NCBI RefSeq assembly: GCF_030253575.1
Contig: NC_080557.1
Span: 2,847,001 to 2,911,000 of the forward strand
Length of the DNA stretch: 64,000 nucleotides
Reading direction: 5' to 3'
Source of the DNA: Rhododendron vialii
Taxonomy: Eukaryota; Streptophyta; Magnoliopsida; Ericales; Ericaceae
In this document: piece by piece, positions 1 to 10,569 of the stretch
How the letters are laid out: every line of letters begins with the position of its first letter
Numbering within the stretch: position 1 is the first letter of the stretch
Program-made: the position numbers and the translations under genes
The notes under the pieces: generated by a model
What the model saw: the letters and a program-made list of their open reading frames with translations, nothing else
Told to the model about the DNA's origin: nothing
Database searches by the model: none

Positions 1-255
1 TTGGATATTGGATTATGCAAAGAAGTGACAGATAAAGGGGTGATGGAGGTGGTGACGAACTGTCAAAGACTGAGGGATATAAATCTAATTGGGTGTGAAA
101 AATTGAGCACCTACTCCTATATTTTACCTCATGGCGTTTTCAATGCCCCTCCCTTAGGAACATCTAGCCACCAAGTTGGGCGACCTCTCCGCTCCGGGCA
201 GCCTTTTGTTTCTTCGCCAATTGATTTTGAGTTTGATGAAATTTTAACATGGTAA
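1..255 (+). CDS. F-box/LRR protein, 3' end only (gene runs off left edge)
   Basis: The last 84 codons of an F-box/LRR gene; the 5' part lies outside the window. The visible part holds one cysteine-type LRR (DIGLCKEVTDKGVMEVVTNC) and a tail ending in EILTW, with the stop at 253-255. It is nearly identical to the end of the gene at 58243-60372, base 1 matching base 60118 with only scattered substitutions, so it is a recent duplicate. As there, the tail is unlike that of the other paralogues and resembles DNA that is non-coding near them. Whether the missing part contains the same internal repeat expansion cannot be seen. It would act as an SCF substrate adaptor if the rest is intact. Confidence 0.8.
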   Translation: MDIGLCKEVTDKGVMEVVTNCQRLRDINLIGCEKLSTYSYILPHGVFNAPPLGTSSHQVGRPLRSGQPFVSSPIDFEFDEILTW

Positions 256-2139
256 CGGAGGTAAGCTTCCAGAGGGTGGAAGGCTTTTGGATAAGGCTCA
301 TTTGATTGATTGTCCCGTTGTTTGTGCCTTAAGCACACATTGTTCTGTTATGATCGCTATGTTATAGATCATTTATTTACCTCTCCACGTCCGGATCAGA
401 GGCAGCAAGTGTGAGGATTGGAAGAACTTATCCCACATTAATTTTGAGTTGGCTGTTTTAACATTTGATAGTCTGGTAAGGAATTGTTTTGTCTGAACCA
501 CTCTTACAAGTGATGTGGGATCTTTTTTCTGTTTTCCATTCTGTTCCTTCTCTTTTTTATTTTATTTTTTGTTTGCAAGAAATATTCATAGTTTTTGTAC
601 CATTTTATCGACTGTGCTGCCTATTTCTCAACTATTTTGGGTAGTCATCAAAAGACTTTGCCTATAGAGTGAGCCCTCCGGATGGCATGAATTTATCAGG
701 AATGAAAGAGAGTTCGTAGACGCACAAATTCCTTCATTACAAAAAGAAACCGTTGTCCCCGTGAAGTATCCGAATTTGGGGAACCACGTATATCTTGTCT
801 TGTGTTTGATTGTGTGTTTGTGTGTTCGTTGTTTGGTTTCGATCTTTGGCGTCACTGGTGCAACTTATACTTCAGGTAGAGATAACACAATGCAACCTGT
901 ATAGTCACATTATCTGCGTCTTTGGCATATAGCTTAGTTTTATGTGTCTGTACAAGCCTACAAGGTGTCATAGCTAGTTATATATGTACAGGGTGGGCAT
1001 CATAGCTTACTGATTCTGTAAAAAACAATCTCAAGTACTCTGTCTCTTGTTCGACTAGAATTCTTTTGTCTGGGCAAGAATCATATCGCAAGATCGTTGA
1101 CAACAATGACTGAAGCTAAAGCATGCCTGGAGTCTTAATGGTGGTCTCTCCTATCCTCATTGCATAACATTTTTACAACTACGGATAGTTGTATCTCGAT
1201 GAAAGGCCTCGGGGATAGTGACTGTGTTGATTTTTTCCTTGGACTTTCTTATCCAAGATAAGTTAGTATAATACACTAGTACAGTAGTAGTGGTTTGTGT
1301 AGGTTGTTAAGACTGATCACTGCATAATTAAAGGCTCCACAACCTGTATAGAGCTGTCCTAAGAGAGGTTTAGCTAATTTAATTTGTTTAATACAGAGCC
1401 TTAACTCATTTACTGGTTATTAACCTTTCTGAAAAGAAAGCCCGCGAATTGAATACATATTACATAGAGCTGGTTCATGTTCTAGTTCTCTAATCCGGTT
1501 CTCTGGAAGAGAGAGTATAATTGCTTGGATTCAATATCGCTCCCATGTACCAGTCAACCTGGCTACTAGGCTAAGTAAGTTCACCTTAAAAGCGATTCGT
1601 CGTCCTTCTACCCCTTTCCTAGAGGGCGAAAAAGCCTCTAACTAGGCTTATGTTTTGTGGTAGACCTGTGCGCCCTCTTTTGTTTAGTTCATCTCGAATA
1701 GTCATCTATTACTAACCCATTGACACCCTGACTTCGGGCTCTAATTAATGTTGATGTAACACACGAATGCAAGTTCTGTGCGCCCAAGCCGCTATGCTTC
1801 TATGTGCGTGAGTGTCTGTGTGTTTGAGCAAAAACAAGAGTAACACAGCCTGTACGCAAAAGCCACAAGAGAGTTAAGACCTTGGGAGCACATGGACTTG
1901 GGTTTGCTTCCATTCAGAAAACTATCTGAACGGCCGTTTTGCAAAATGTCGTCAGTCTATTCCCGGTCCATGAAACGTTAGATTTGTAGGGCTCATCAAA
2001 GAAAGACAAACGCAACCATTTGATTGAGCAGGGTTGTCATAGATGCCAGAACTTGCCATTACTCTAGTAAACCTATAGCTAATTTTCACTTGTAAGTTTT
2101 GCTACAAGTTTTTTGACAGAAAGTTTTTCCTTCATACAT
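256..2139. repeat. Duplicated F-box downstream region, left copy
   Basis: No gene seen. Base by base this stretch follows 60373 to about 62245 with a few percent differences and small indels. Pieces of the same sequence recur at 10570-11510, 24610-24960, 28700-29230 and 34650-35040. It therefore belongs to the duplicated F-box cluster unit. The copy stops abruptly near 2139 (after cttcatacat), where a different repeat begins. Confidence 0.85.
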
Positions 2140-2837
2140 GCGCCTGGGCGCATAGGATTGCGCCTGGCTCACATTTAGATGTGCCTGGGCGCATAGGATT
2201 GCGCCTGAGGTGCATTAATTCGGCTTAACGTGTCAAACTTCCTGGACTTGCCCCGAATACTCCCGAACTCCAATTTGCACGTGGTTTGAACCGCTAAAAA
2301 GCTTGTCCAATTTACTTTCTAGCCCAAGTATTTTGGATTAAAAATCATTTCTACGTCAAAGGAAGTGACCATTTTACCCTCGATGTCAAAAAATGATGCA
2401 TTTCTGTAAAATGCGTGTATGTCCCTCATTTCAAATTGGATCAAGACCCATTATATTTCAATAAATAATATTTTTAAAGTATTAAAAGTTGGTGGAATCA
2501 AACCATAAATTTATTTGGGTTTCGTTCATGAAAGTTGATTAGAAACAAGACCACTATGAAAATCGTCAAAGCCAAGCGACCCTCTTCTATGTGATGCCCA
2601 CTTGGGCCAGTGACCGGGCGCTTTAGAGCAGCCTTTGGGGGTGGTGCCCCAGCTTGACTCAGGTCGTCGGCTGGTAGCTTTCGGTACACATGGAAGGACG
2701 GACCTTATTTGCGAACAAGGACAGTTCTATCCATGTCCAGTTCTTAACTCTTCTGGTTGTCCTGCAGACTACATCGAGGTTGGATTGGGGAGGTACTACT
2801 GGCTAAGAATACATTGTCATTTATAGGCCTAATTGGA
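2140..2837. repeat. Duplicated block with GCGCCTGGGCGC motifs (left copy)
   Basis: This stretch matches about 12110-12787 in the same orientation. It starts with repeated cgcctgggcgcataggattg motifs and continues into an AT-rich part. Only the right arm of the inverted repeat seen at 11934-12323 is kept here. A 63-codon minus-strand reading frame (2498-2689) is conserved in both copies, but I do not recognise it. Confidence 0.75.
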
Positions 2838-3176
2838 CCCTTTCTAATCGGGTGAAGCGTACGACACACTCTCTTTACTCCCAAATCTTTTTGGAAGGTT
2901 TCCACTCATCGAAACCATAGTCATCGACACAGATGCCCGCAACGCAAGGACATAGATTGACTCATCGATTAGATTTCACTGTCTGGTTTATTGAATCTCC
3001 ATGGCATAAAGTTTTGTTGGTGTTTGACAAAACATCCGCAAGATCGTTTTAAGGCACTGGCGTTGAACAAGGATATAAAGAACAATCCGAAGGTATTGGA
3101 TTGCTCTGGACTAATCTCTATGCAAGGCAATGATTTGATTTTGATAGCGGATTTATTCCCATGTCAGAGATTTTAA
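2838..3176 (+). pseudogene. F-box/LRR fragment
   Basis: Homologous to about residues 44-160 of the intact paralogues: SNRVK, then the PPRDGF/ALALNK region, then KVLDCSGLISMQ and LILIADLFP. Reading frames are interrupted. There is no F-box start and nothing after the first LRRs. It is followed by the repeat that also follows the fragment at 12786. Non-functional. Confidence 0.8.
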
Positions 3177-3579
3177 CAGTTTTTGCTGACACATCGAATG
3201 ATTATTCTATCTCTACTAGTGTATTAGTTGCAGCAACGTACCAAAATTAGGTGGTAATAACAGAAGCTGCTATTTCTTCCGAACAGAAAACAAAAAATTT
3301 GCAGAGGAACACAGTACCGTCGGTGTGAAATAAAGAACAGCGCTGTTGGAACTGACTGTAGCGGTGAGTTCAAAGTAAATAGATACACAAAAAACACTCC
3401 TTCATAGAGATTCAAACAAGACAATTGACCAGCAAGAACCTAAAAAAAAAATCAGGTATACAATGGAAGAACTAAAAGTTCATAAGGGTAATAAAACAGA
3501 GTCATGAAAGTACGCTAAGCTGGCACCCGAAGGACAAGACTGTGTCTACCATCTATTCACTGAGATCAAACCAGCTCCA
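3177..3579. repeat. F-box flanking repeat between fragment and pseudogene
   Basis: No intact gene. The sequence recurs at 12985-13440, 29225-29590 and 62485-62700. The part from about 3420 on is the 3' flank of the minus-strand copies. It still contains a decayed C-terminal tail, seen as the complement of a CCTTCGGGTGCCAGCTTAG-type motif that is coding in 51794-53581. Confidence 0.7.
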
Positions 3580-5270
3580 TCTGTTCAACTTTTCCTCAGT
3601 GAGGGCCTCAAAAACACCATCTGAGGTAAAATATGGGTGCTCACTTTTTCACACCCGATTTGATTTATATTCCTCAGTCTTTTTGCCCACCTCACCACCT
3701 CCATTACCCCCTTATCTGTCACTTCATTGCAGAATCCAATGTCCAAATATTGGAGATTTCGACACCTATGTCCAATCATTGCCATTCCTTTATCATTGAT
3801 TTGTGTCCCACCAGCTTTCAATGTCTTCAAATTCACTACAGACTTGTCGGAATATCTCCCAAAAATATCTGAAACCTGAAGACAATCAATATTGAGTTGT
3901 CTTATAGCAGGGCATCTCCTCAAAACTTCTCCAATGCCAAGACTGGTGACGGGCTGACAATCACTTACACCGAGGAACTGTAGATTTGGGCAAACCTGCC
4001 CAAAGTTGTCGAGCGTTGTATCATTCACCCACATATTGTCGGAGATATCAAGATGTCGCAGTCGGTAGTTTTTATGTATGGGATCTGGAGAAAAATTATC
4101 TATCTCTTGTCCCTAGTACGTGCCATCATAAGAATTTCAAGTAAAGGAGAACTTTTTGTGAGGGTGTAAAAGGTGACACTAGTCAACCCCGTCAAGATCT
4201 ATAGAAGTTATATTAGATAAATACTGAGCCAAATCGCTTATACCCGTGTTTGAGAGGGCCCAATTTCTCAGGGTTAGCTCTTCCAGTGTCAATTAGCATG
4301 CTTGCAAAAGAAATTTTAATCCCCCATGGATTTCAGGATACTGGCCACTGAAGCCAACAAGTTTGAGCTTTCTTAACGGAGTACATGCTTTGGCAACTAA
4401 GCAAATATGATTGTCCGAAATGAGTTCTTGAGTCATGGGGAGAGAGTGCAGATTTTTGGCATTGGCTAACGCGTTTCCAATTGCAAAAGAGGATGCAAAA
4501 TGTTGTAACGACCACAATTCTAGCGAGAGAGAGGTCAAATTGGGACTATGCCGCACCACAAAATCAATGCCATCTTCAGCAACATAATGTTGACAGCTAC
4601 TGTAAATGCAAAGACTAATTTTCCTCAGTTTCGCACAATTTGTGGATAAAGAAATAAGGGATTGATCAGTAATGAAACAAGCATAACCTGTAAACTCAAT
4701 TTCCTTCAACTCCTTAAGCTTGGATGACAACGCATCAATTCCATCATCTGTTATACGTGCCACACCATCATTGCAGATATAAGCATCCGTTCTAAGCCTG
4801 AGTTCTTCTATCCGTGGGAACAAATCCGCTATCAAAACCAAATCCTTGTCTTGCATAGAGCACAGTCCAGAGCAATCCAATACCTTCAAATAGTTATTTA
4901 TGTTCTTATTCAACGCAAGTGCCCTAAAACCATCTCGCGGAGGTTCTGTGGTGTTCCACAGAAACCATATGGCTAGGAGATTCAGTACTCCAGACCGTGC
5001 AATCTGATTAAAGAGTCCATCTACATCTTTTTTAAAATCAAAACAGATGACTATGCTTTTGATGTGTTGAAATCTTCTAAGAAGATGAGGGAGTAGATGG
5101 CGCATCTTGGCATTTACATTCAAACTATGCTTCACCCGGTTAGATATTGAAAGGAACCGCTTTGAGACCGAAGATATCGAATCCAAGTCACGCTCATCAT
5201 CTTCTCTCAGTTTTTGGAATATAAGTTCCCAGCAATCATCTGGGAAGTAACCATATCCTTGTTTCTCCAT
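3580..5270 (-). pseudogene. F-box/LRR pseudogene with nonsense codon and frameshift
   Basis: Starts at the Met at 5270 (MEKQGYGYFPDDCWELIF) and reads through the F-box and about 10 LRRs to LLQAC. There a CAA glutamine codon of the paralogues has become TAA (4293-4295). Homology continues to about 3585 (TTLDNFGQVCPNLQFL and later), but with a further frameshift near 4110 where the paralogues encode RGQE. The closest relative is the intact gene 29591-31294, about 90% alike by eye. It sits head-to-head with the fragment at 5685. A truncated product holding the F-box could still be made from the 5' part. Confidence 0.85.
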
Positions 5271-5391
5271 TATTGATGAGTAATCATCTGAAAAGTAGTT
5301 TCTTTGTTTTGGAAACAAAGAACGTAGATGGTTCAGAAAACAGAGAATAACGTTCATAGTCCTAAATCAGCGCATACATATGTTGATAGAT

Positions 5392-5635
5392 GGTGAAATT
5401 CTTGGTTGCAAATTGGGCACCCGACGCGGACGTCAGTGCCGTTCAAAAATACAACCAACGGTCCGGATTGAAAGTACCGAAAAGGGTTTTTACATAAAAA
5501 AGAAAAAGAAAAAGAAAAACTGTGTTTCAATCCGGACCGTTGGCTGCTTTGTTGGACAGCCCGGATGTTGGACGGCCCGGATGTGCATGTTGGGTACCAC
5601 GTCAGTCGTGCCCTATTTGCACCCAAGAATTTCTC
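5392..5635. mobile_element. MITE, 244 bp, hAT-like (8-bp TSD)
   Basis: The ends are inverted: ATTCTTGGTTGCAAAT on the left against the complement of ATTTGCACCCAAGAAT on the right. Inner arms carry the pair CCGGATTG/CAATCCGG. Direct repeats TGATAGAT lie at 5384-5391 and 5636-5643. An 8-bp duplication suits the hAT superfamily. The element is between the starts of two divergent F-box copies. A sister copy is at 14276-14501. Confidence 0.75.
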
Positions 5636-5643
5636 TGATAGAT

Positions 5644-5684
5644 ACCCATTATAAATACACCTGTCCTGAACAAAAAACAAGAAA
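5644..5684 (+). promoter_or_regulatory. Orphan F-box promoter with TATA box
   Basis: Contains ttataaata (5649-5657) followed by cctgtcctgaacaaaaaac. The same sequence occurs at 14740-14791 and in part near 28425-28450, upstream of F-box remnants. It runs directly into a decayed F-box. Confidence 0.5.
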
Positions 5685-6170
5685 TTTAACTTCCCAGATG
5701 ATTGCTGAGAACTTATATTCCAAAAACTGAGAGAAGACGATAAGCGTGAATTGGATTCGGTATCGTTGTTCTCAAAGTAGTTCCTTTCGATATCCAACCG
5801 GGTGAAGCATAGCTTGAACGTACACGACAAGACTCTCCCTCTACTCCCCAATCTTCTTCGAAGATTTGGACACATCGAAACAATAGTTATGGACACTAAT
5901 TACGACAAGATACAGGACATAGATGGACTCGTTGATCGGATTCCTCGGTCTGGTGAATTGAATCTCCAAGCCATGAAGTTTCCTTGGTGGTCTACAAAAC
6001 CTCCACGAGATGGTTTTAAGGCACTAGCGTTGAATAAGAACATAAAGAACAATCTGAAGGTATTGGATTCCTCTGGACTGATCTTCATGCAAGACAACGA
6101 TTTGATTTTGATAGCAGATTGTTTCCCACGGCTAGAGAATCTCAGGATTCGTGCGGATAAACGTATGAAA
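5685..6170 (+). pseudogene. F-box/LRR fragment, truncated
   Basis: Homology begins inside the F-box (TTCCCAGATGATTGCTGA): the Trp codon TGG is now TGA and a conserved Arg codon is TAG at about 5777. After this an open frame runs from 5802 through SLNVHDKTLPLLPNLLRRF, PPRDGF and KVLDSSGLIFMQ to about residue 165. There it breaks off into the common repeat block. It lacks an ATG in the normal place. Head-to-head with 3580-5270. Confidence 0.8.
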
Positions 6171-6346
6171 ATAATCCACATCAGGACTGGCCCCAATGAG
6201 TCTACATGAACAAAAGATCACTAAGCTTTAGTATGGCAATCTTCTCATTATCCCAAAAAGACTCACCAAAGCACCTCGATCATAATAACAGACACAGAAG
6301 ACTCCAACATAGACCAAGACAAAACCCATCAAAAACTCCTCAACCC
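6171..6346. repeat. Leader of repeat block, copy A
   Basis: Matches 9265-9420 (in part) and 62790-62976. No gene. Confidence 0.6.
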
Positions 6347-6503
6347 GATAAATTTTTGGGTGCAAATAGAGTATTGCTGACATGGTACCCGTGCAGCGCA
6401 TTCGGACCATCCAAAAATGCAACCGAACCGTTGGTTGCTCAGCTCGGATGCACTGCACGGATACCACGTGATATCCGATTTGCAACCAAAAGTACGTTTC
6501 TCA
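6347..6503. mobile_element. MITE in repeat block (copy A), hAT-like
   Basis: Inverted ends (AAATTTTTGGGTGCAAAT against the complement of GATTTGCAACCAAAAGT). Flanked by CTCAACCC at 6339-6346 and 6504-6511. Same family as the elements at 5392 and 14276, judged by the shared ends. Sister copies lie at 23274, 25233 and 62977, with a half copy at 17533. Confidence 0.7.
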
Positions 6504-6587
6504 CTCAACCCAGACCTACTCACTAGCCCACGCCAGACCCCACCCACACCCAACACACCCCACATGACTTATAAAGACCACAATACT

Positions 6588-6968
6588 CTTGGCCGTAACA
6601 AATTGTACATGGCCACTTCAAATTACACTTGGCCGCATTGAATTGTTGTTGGCCGCTTCAAAGTGCACTTGGCCGCTACGAATTACTCTTGGCCGTATCA
6701 AATTAGTTTTGACCGCATCGAACTACACTTGGCCGCTTCGACTTGCTGTTGGCTGCTTCAAATTACACTTGGCCACTATGAATTACTCTTGGCCGCAACA
6801 AATTACCTTTGGCCGCTTTGAATTCCTCCTTGCCGCTTCAAATTGCACTTGGCGGCTTCGAATTGCACTTGGCCGCATCGAATTCCTCTTGGCCGCATCG
6901 AATTCCTCTTGGCCGCTACGAATTGCTCTTGGCCCCATCAAATTCCTCTTGGCCACTATGAATTACAA
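6588..6968. repeat. 20-bp minisatellite array A
   Basis: About 19 tandem units of the type CTTGGCCGCATCGAATTGCA with point variation (GCTACG, GCTTCA, ATTACTCTT). Flanked by the same sequences as the other arrays. The 138-codon open frame here is only a by-product of a 20-bp unit without stop codons. Confidence 0.9.
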
Positions 6969-7732
6969 GTTTAGAGCTACATATAAAAATCTTGTTACAT
7001 ACTAAATAAGTTCATCCATATTAAAAATTATAACAAAAAAAAATAGATATATAAGTTTACCTTACTTGTATAAGCTTACACTTGTGCAAGTTATAAAATT
7101 TTCACTATATTGATACAGAAGTTTATACAAATTCAAGTTTATATATAAAACTCTCATGACATATTTATGGTTTAGGTTTCCGAGCATAATCGCAAGGCAA
7201 ATTAATTCAGTTAGATTTATGCTTGCCTCTTTCATTAAACAAGCATAAAATTGAAGTGCTCATATTTGGTTCATTTAATAGATCAGGAATCAATTAAAAC
7301 TTGAACGAGCTTTGACTGAATCGAGTCTTGAACAATTTACAAATGATTCGGTTCATTTCTTGCTGTACCTGAGTTCTTGGGGGCCCACATGAGTTTGAGG
7401 TGAACAACTGGGTGAGAACCAATGGCCATAAAGACGAACTACCCTCATTAATATAGGCAAAAAACTCATAAACATAAAATTCAATTACTGGCTACCTTCA
7501 TTAAATTTAAAACCCTCAAACTCTTAAATTTCCATATCTCACATAGGATATTTTCTATTTGCTTCTTTAAAATTGGTGAAAATATCTATATAAAAGGCCG
7601 ACAATGATCTCATATTTTGGGACATTTATTAAATCTACCCCTATATTTGTAATAATTTATGGAAAGACATATTTGTTCACGAGTCTATCGAGCCAAATAC
7701 TCATATGCTCAAGCTTTGCTTGAATTCATAAA
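6969..7732. repeat. AT-rich body of repeat block, copy A (left part)
   Basis: No gene. Starts with agagctacatataaaaatc and matches 18776-19513 and 26175-26938. It includes a strong TATA-like ctatataaaagg at 7586-7597 that is kept in all three long copies. The solo LTR at 7733 interrupts it. Confidence 0.8.
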
Positions 7733-8185
7733 TGTCACGCCCTCGATTTTCAACATATTTAAGTAATAAAGAACCTCGCATATCCTACATATTACCCAAA
7801 AGAATTTCCATCTGTCTTAAATTACAATTTAAATCCCCACGATTAAAGATTTACAACTGTGGCGCTTCGGCCCTAAATATACATAAATGCAAGTACGATC
7901 CTGTTTAGAATGTTACAAATGTTTAGTTAAAAGGATTGAGATAATAAGTTACAATTACATCTCTGTTAAAATAAAGTTAATACAAAGATGCTACGTAACT
8001 ACTTGAGATTAACTTCCAAAAAAAAAGGTCTTTCATTCCCAAGCACATTAATCCCTCAACACTCTATTCTTTCACTTCAATCCCCAAATCAATTAATCAC
8101 CCATTAAACCACTTTTTCTCATTATTCCCAATTTTCGACATTTATATGATCTTTAAATATTTTCTGAAAAATACGGGTCTCTACA
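7733..8185. mobile_element. Solo LTR, 453 bp, related to the 43532 element
   Basis: Begins TGTCACGCCCTCGATTTTCA and ends GGGTCTCTACA, the same termini as the 2222-bp LTRs at 43532 and 49235. Flanked by a perfect 5-bp duplication ATAAA (7728-7732 and 8186-8190). The homologous sites at about 19515 and 26935 lack it and show the unoccupied sequence. The inside is much shorter than, and diverged from, the large LTR, so it is a related subfamily or a deleted copy. Confidence 0.85.
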
Positions 8186-8435
8186 ATAAACAAACAAAAA
8201 AATGTGATTGAGCTTGGCTTATATTTTTTTCAAAAGAGTTTGAAAAAGCCAAAATTCAAGCCTAGTTCGAGCTGTTTGGTTCGTTTAGTAGCCCTAGTCA
8301 ATGGCAACAACATGAGGCTTAGCCCGCGCTTTGTTCATCGAACGCCCTCTCTTCAAGCAAGATATTTAATTACATGCTAAAATAGTGGAGTAAGTATATG
8401 TTATTATGGTAGATATTTAATTAGATGCTAAAATA
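8186..8435. repeat. AT-rich body of repeat block, copy A (right part)
   Basis: Continues the block after the solo LTR (matches 19514-19773). Includes a degenerate GAGCTTGGCTT/AGCCCTAGTCA repeat of the hAT-MITE kind. No gene. Confidence 0.65.
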
Positions 8436-8660
8436 AGGACTCGGATCTTGTCCATTTGCTTCGGACCAATTCGGTCCATTTGGGTGCATCCGGGCCGTCC
8501 AAAAGTGTTTTGAACGGCCCAAATTTAAAGTGAGTGTTTTTTATTTTTTTAATAAAACACCCCTTTAAATTTGGGCCATCCAAAACACTTTTGTGTGGCC
8601 CAAATGCATCAAATGGACCGAACTGACCCCAAGCAAATGGACGGGATCTGCCCCCCCCCC
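8436..8660. mobile_element. MITE, about 225 bp, 8-bp TSD (copy A)
   Basis: A long imperfect inverted repeat: TTGTCCATTTGCTTCGGACC on the left against the complement of CCCCAAGCAAATGGACGGGA on the right. It has a central AT-rich loop. Left flank CTAAAATA (8428-8435); the right flank reads CCAAAATA. Sister copies at 19774 and 27322 keep the exact duplication. Confidence 0.75.
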
Positions 8661-8911
8661 CCAAAATAGTGGAGTAAGTAAATGTTATTTAGATTTTGTG
8701 AACTTTATTTTAGAAAATGACATTAAATGTTGGAGAACATTCCATATTAATTGCACTTTAACTTGTGCCCTTAGCCGTTTTTGAAATTCGTTTAGTTTTC
8801 AAACCAATCTGAACAATTAAGGTTTACTGTTCGACTCATTTGGTTCGTTTATTAACCCTAGAACTAAATTGTGTGGGCTCCATAAAGTCTAACCTACACT
8901 GTTTTCCCCTT
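8661..8911. repeat. Tail of repeat block, copy A
   Basis: aaaatagtggagtaagta followed by about 240 bp ending in ggctccataaagtctaacct. The same tail leads into the promoter of the intact gene at 20980, so the block abuts F-box promoters. Here it runs into another array instead. Confidence 0.6.
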
Positions 8912-9220
8912 CTGGCCACTATGAATTACATTTGGCCACATCGAGTTGCACTTGGCCGCTATGAATTACTCTTGCCCGTTTTGAATTGCACTTGGCCGAA
9001 TCGAATTGGACTTGGCCACTTCGAATTGCTCTTGGCCGCTTTGAATTGCACTTGGCCGCATCGAATTACACTTGGCCTCATCAAATTACTTTTGGCCGCA
9101 TCGAACTGCACTTAGCCACTTCTAATTGCTCTTGGCTGCTTCGAATTGCACTTCGCCGCATTGAATTACTCTTGGCCGCATCGAATTGCAGTTGGCCGCA
9201 TCGAATTGCAGTTGGCCGCG
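8912..9220. repeat. 20-bp minisatellite array B
   Basis: About 15 units of the TTGGCCGCATCGAATTGCAC type. Followed by a short piece of the block leader (9265-9420). Confidence 0.9.
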
Positions 9221-9538
9221 CAAACCCGAAGCTATACATGGCAAAATACCAACCCAAAAAGATAAACTTATGAAAATAATCCTCATCAGGACTGGCCTCA
9301 ATTATGAGTTTACATGAACAAAAGACTAAGCTTAGTACATTTGTAAGCGAGGCTATGACCATCTTCTCACTACCTCAGAAAGACTCACCAAACCACCTCA
9401 TGATAATAGCAAATCTAATGATCACAGACACAAAAGATACTAACACAGACACCAGACAAACCCCATCCACACCCGATCGACACACCCCCCGATGGAATAA
9501 AGAAACGTGCTAGAGAGGGAGAGATGGATTGCTTCATA
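9221..9538. repeat. Block leader remnant and flanking repeat
   Basis: 9265-9330 matches the leader at 6171 and 62790. 9335-9538 matches 24220-24340 (aagactcaccaaaccac, gatggaataa, agaaacgtgctagagaggga). No gene. Confidence 0.55.
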
Positions 9539-9546
9539 ATTTCTAG

Positions 9547-9826
9547 TAGATCTACAAACGAACTGAGTTGCCCAGCACATTAGGGCTCGGGGTTACCTCA
9601 GCTCGATTCTTTTAGTAATCTAGCCGAGATCAAGCTTCAATTTTAGGATCATATGCTAAACCAGCCGAGCTCAACGTACACTCTCTGGAGCACGGCTCGG
9701 CTTGAAAAACTCGGCTCGTTTCGTAAATTAATCAGGCTCGGCCAAGTTCGAGCTTGCGTTTAGGCTTGTTTAGCTAGTAAACAGCCGAACTCGAACACTA
9801 CAAAGTTCAGCTCGTTTGCACCCCCA
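9547..9826. mobile_element. hAT-like MITE, 280 bp
   Basis: Direct repeats ATTTCTAG at 9539-9546 and 9827-9834 flank the element. The ends contain CTACAAACGA on the left and the complement of TCGTTTGCACCCCC on the right. The interior is rich in GCTCGGCTCG-like words. A truncated sister begins at about 24347. Confidence 0.7.
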
Positions 9827-9834
9827 ATTTCTAG

Positions 9835-10569
9835 GGTTCTTACAGCATCTTCGAAACTGTATTTTGCTACCCTATTTCACAATTTGAAGGGACATTTTAT
9901 GTGGTGCACCGGTACCCCACCATATGCTTCAAATTATATATCGTTTTTTAAATTTAAAAAGATACATAAAAATTTGCATAATTTGTTTCGGAAATCACCA
10001 TATTTTGCAAACCGAGTGAGTTGGACCGGATATCCAATCATATGCGAAAAAAGAGAGAAGAACACTAGAAACACAACTGAATCTAGAAACGGCCCATATA
10101 CGTCTAACGATTTTAAACACAACTGTTCTAGCGTAAATCCCCCAACTCCATCAACCCTAGTCCATCCCCACTGTGAAGCCTCCAGTCAAGCCAAGATTTA
10201 GGTATTCGAGCTCGGCTCGTTTAATTTTCAGTGAGCTTGAGCCCACATGATTGAGCTCAAGCTTGCTTAGAATTTGAGAGCACGAAATCGATTTGAGTAC
10301 TATATGAGCCGAGCTATGGCTAACTGGAGCTCGGCTGGTTCGTTTACTAACGACCCAAAAATTTTGATGGAGTTCGGCCCCTTACTCAATGAATCAAGCC
10401 GAGCCGAGCCTCGAGCTGCTCATGAACAACTCGATTCGTTTGTAGCCCTAGTCACTGGCGATGTCATGACCATATGCTTCCTGCCATAACCAATTTTACA
10501 TGTGCTCATGAAAGGCCGCCCAAGCTGCTGTAGCCCTCTTAGAGGAGTTGTCCCATAATATTCATACAA
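9835..10569. other. No gene recognised
   Basis: 9835-10200 is AT-rich with no similarity I recognise. 10200-10460 holds GAGCTCGGCTCG/TTTGTAGCCCTAGTCA words typical of degenerate hAT MITEs. 10465-10560 matches 28660-28740. Confidence 0.4.
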
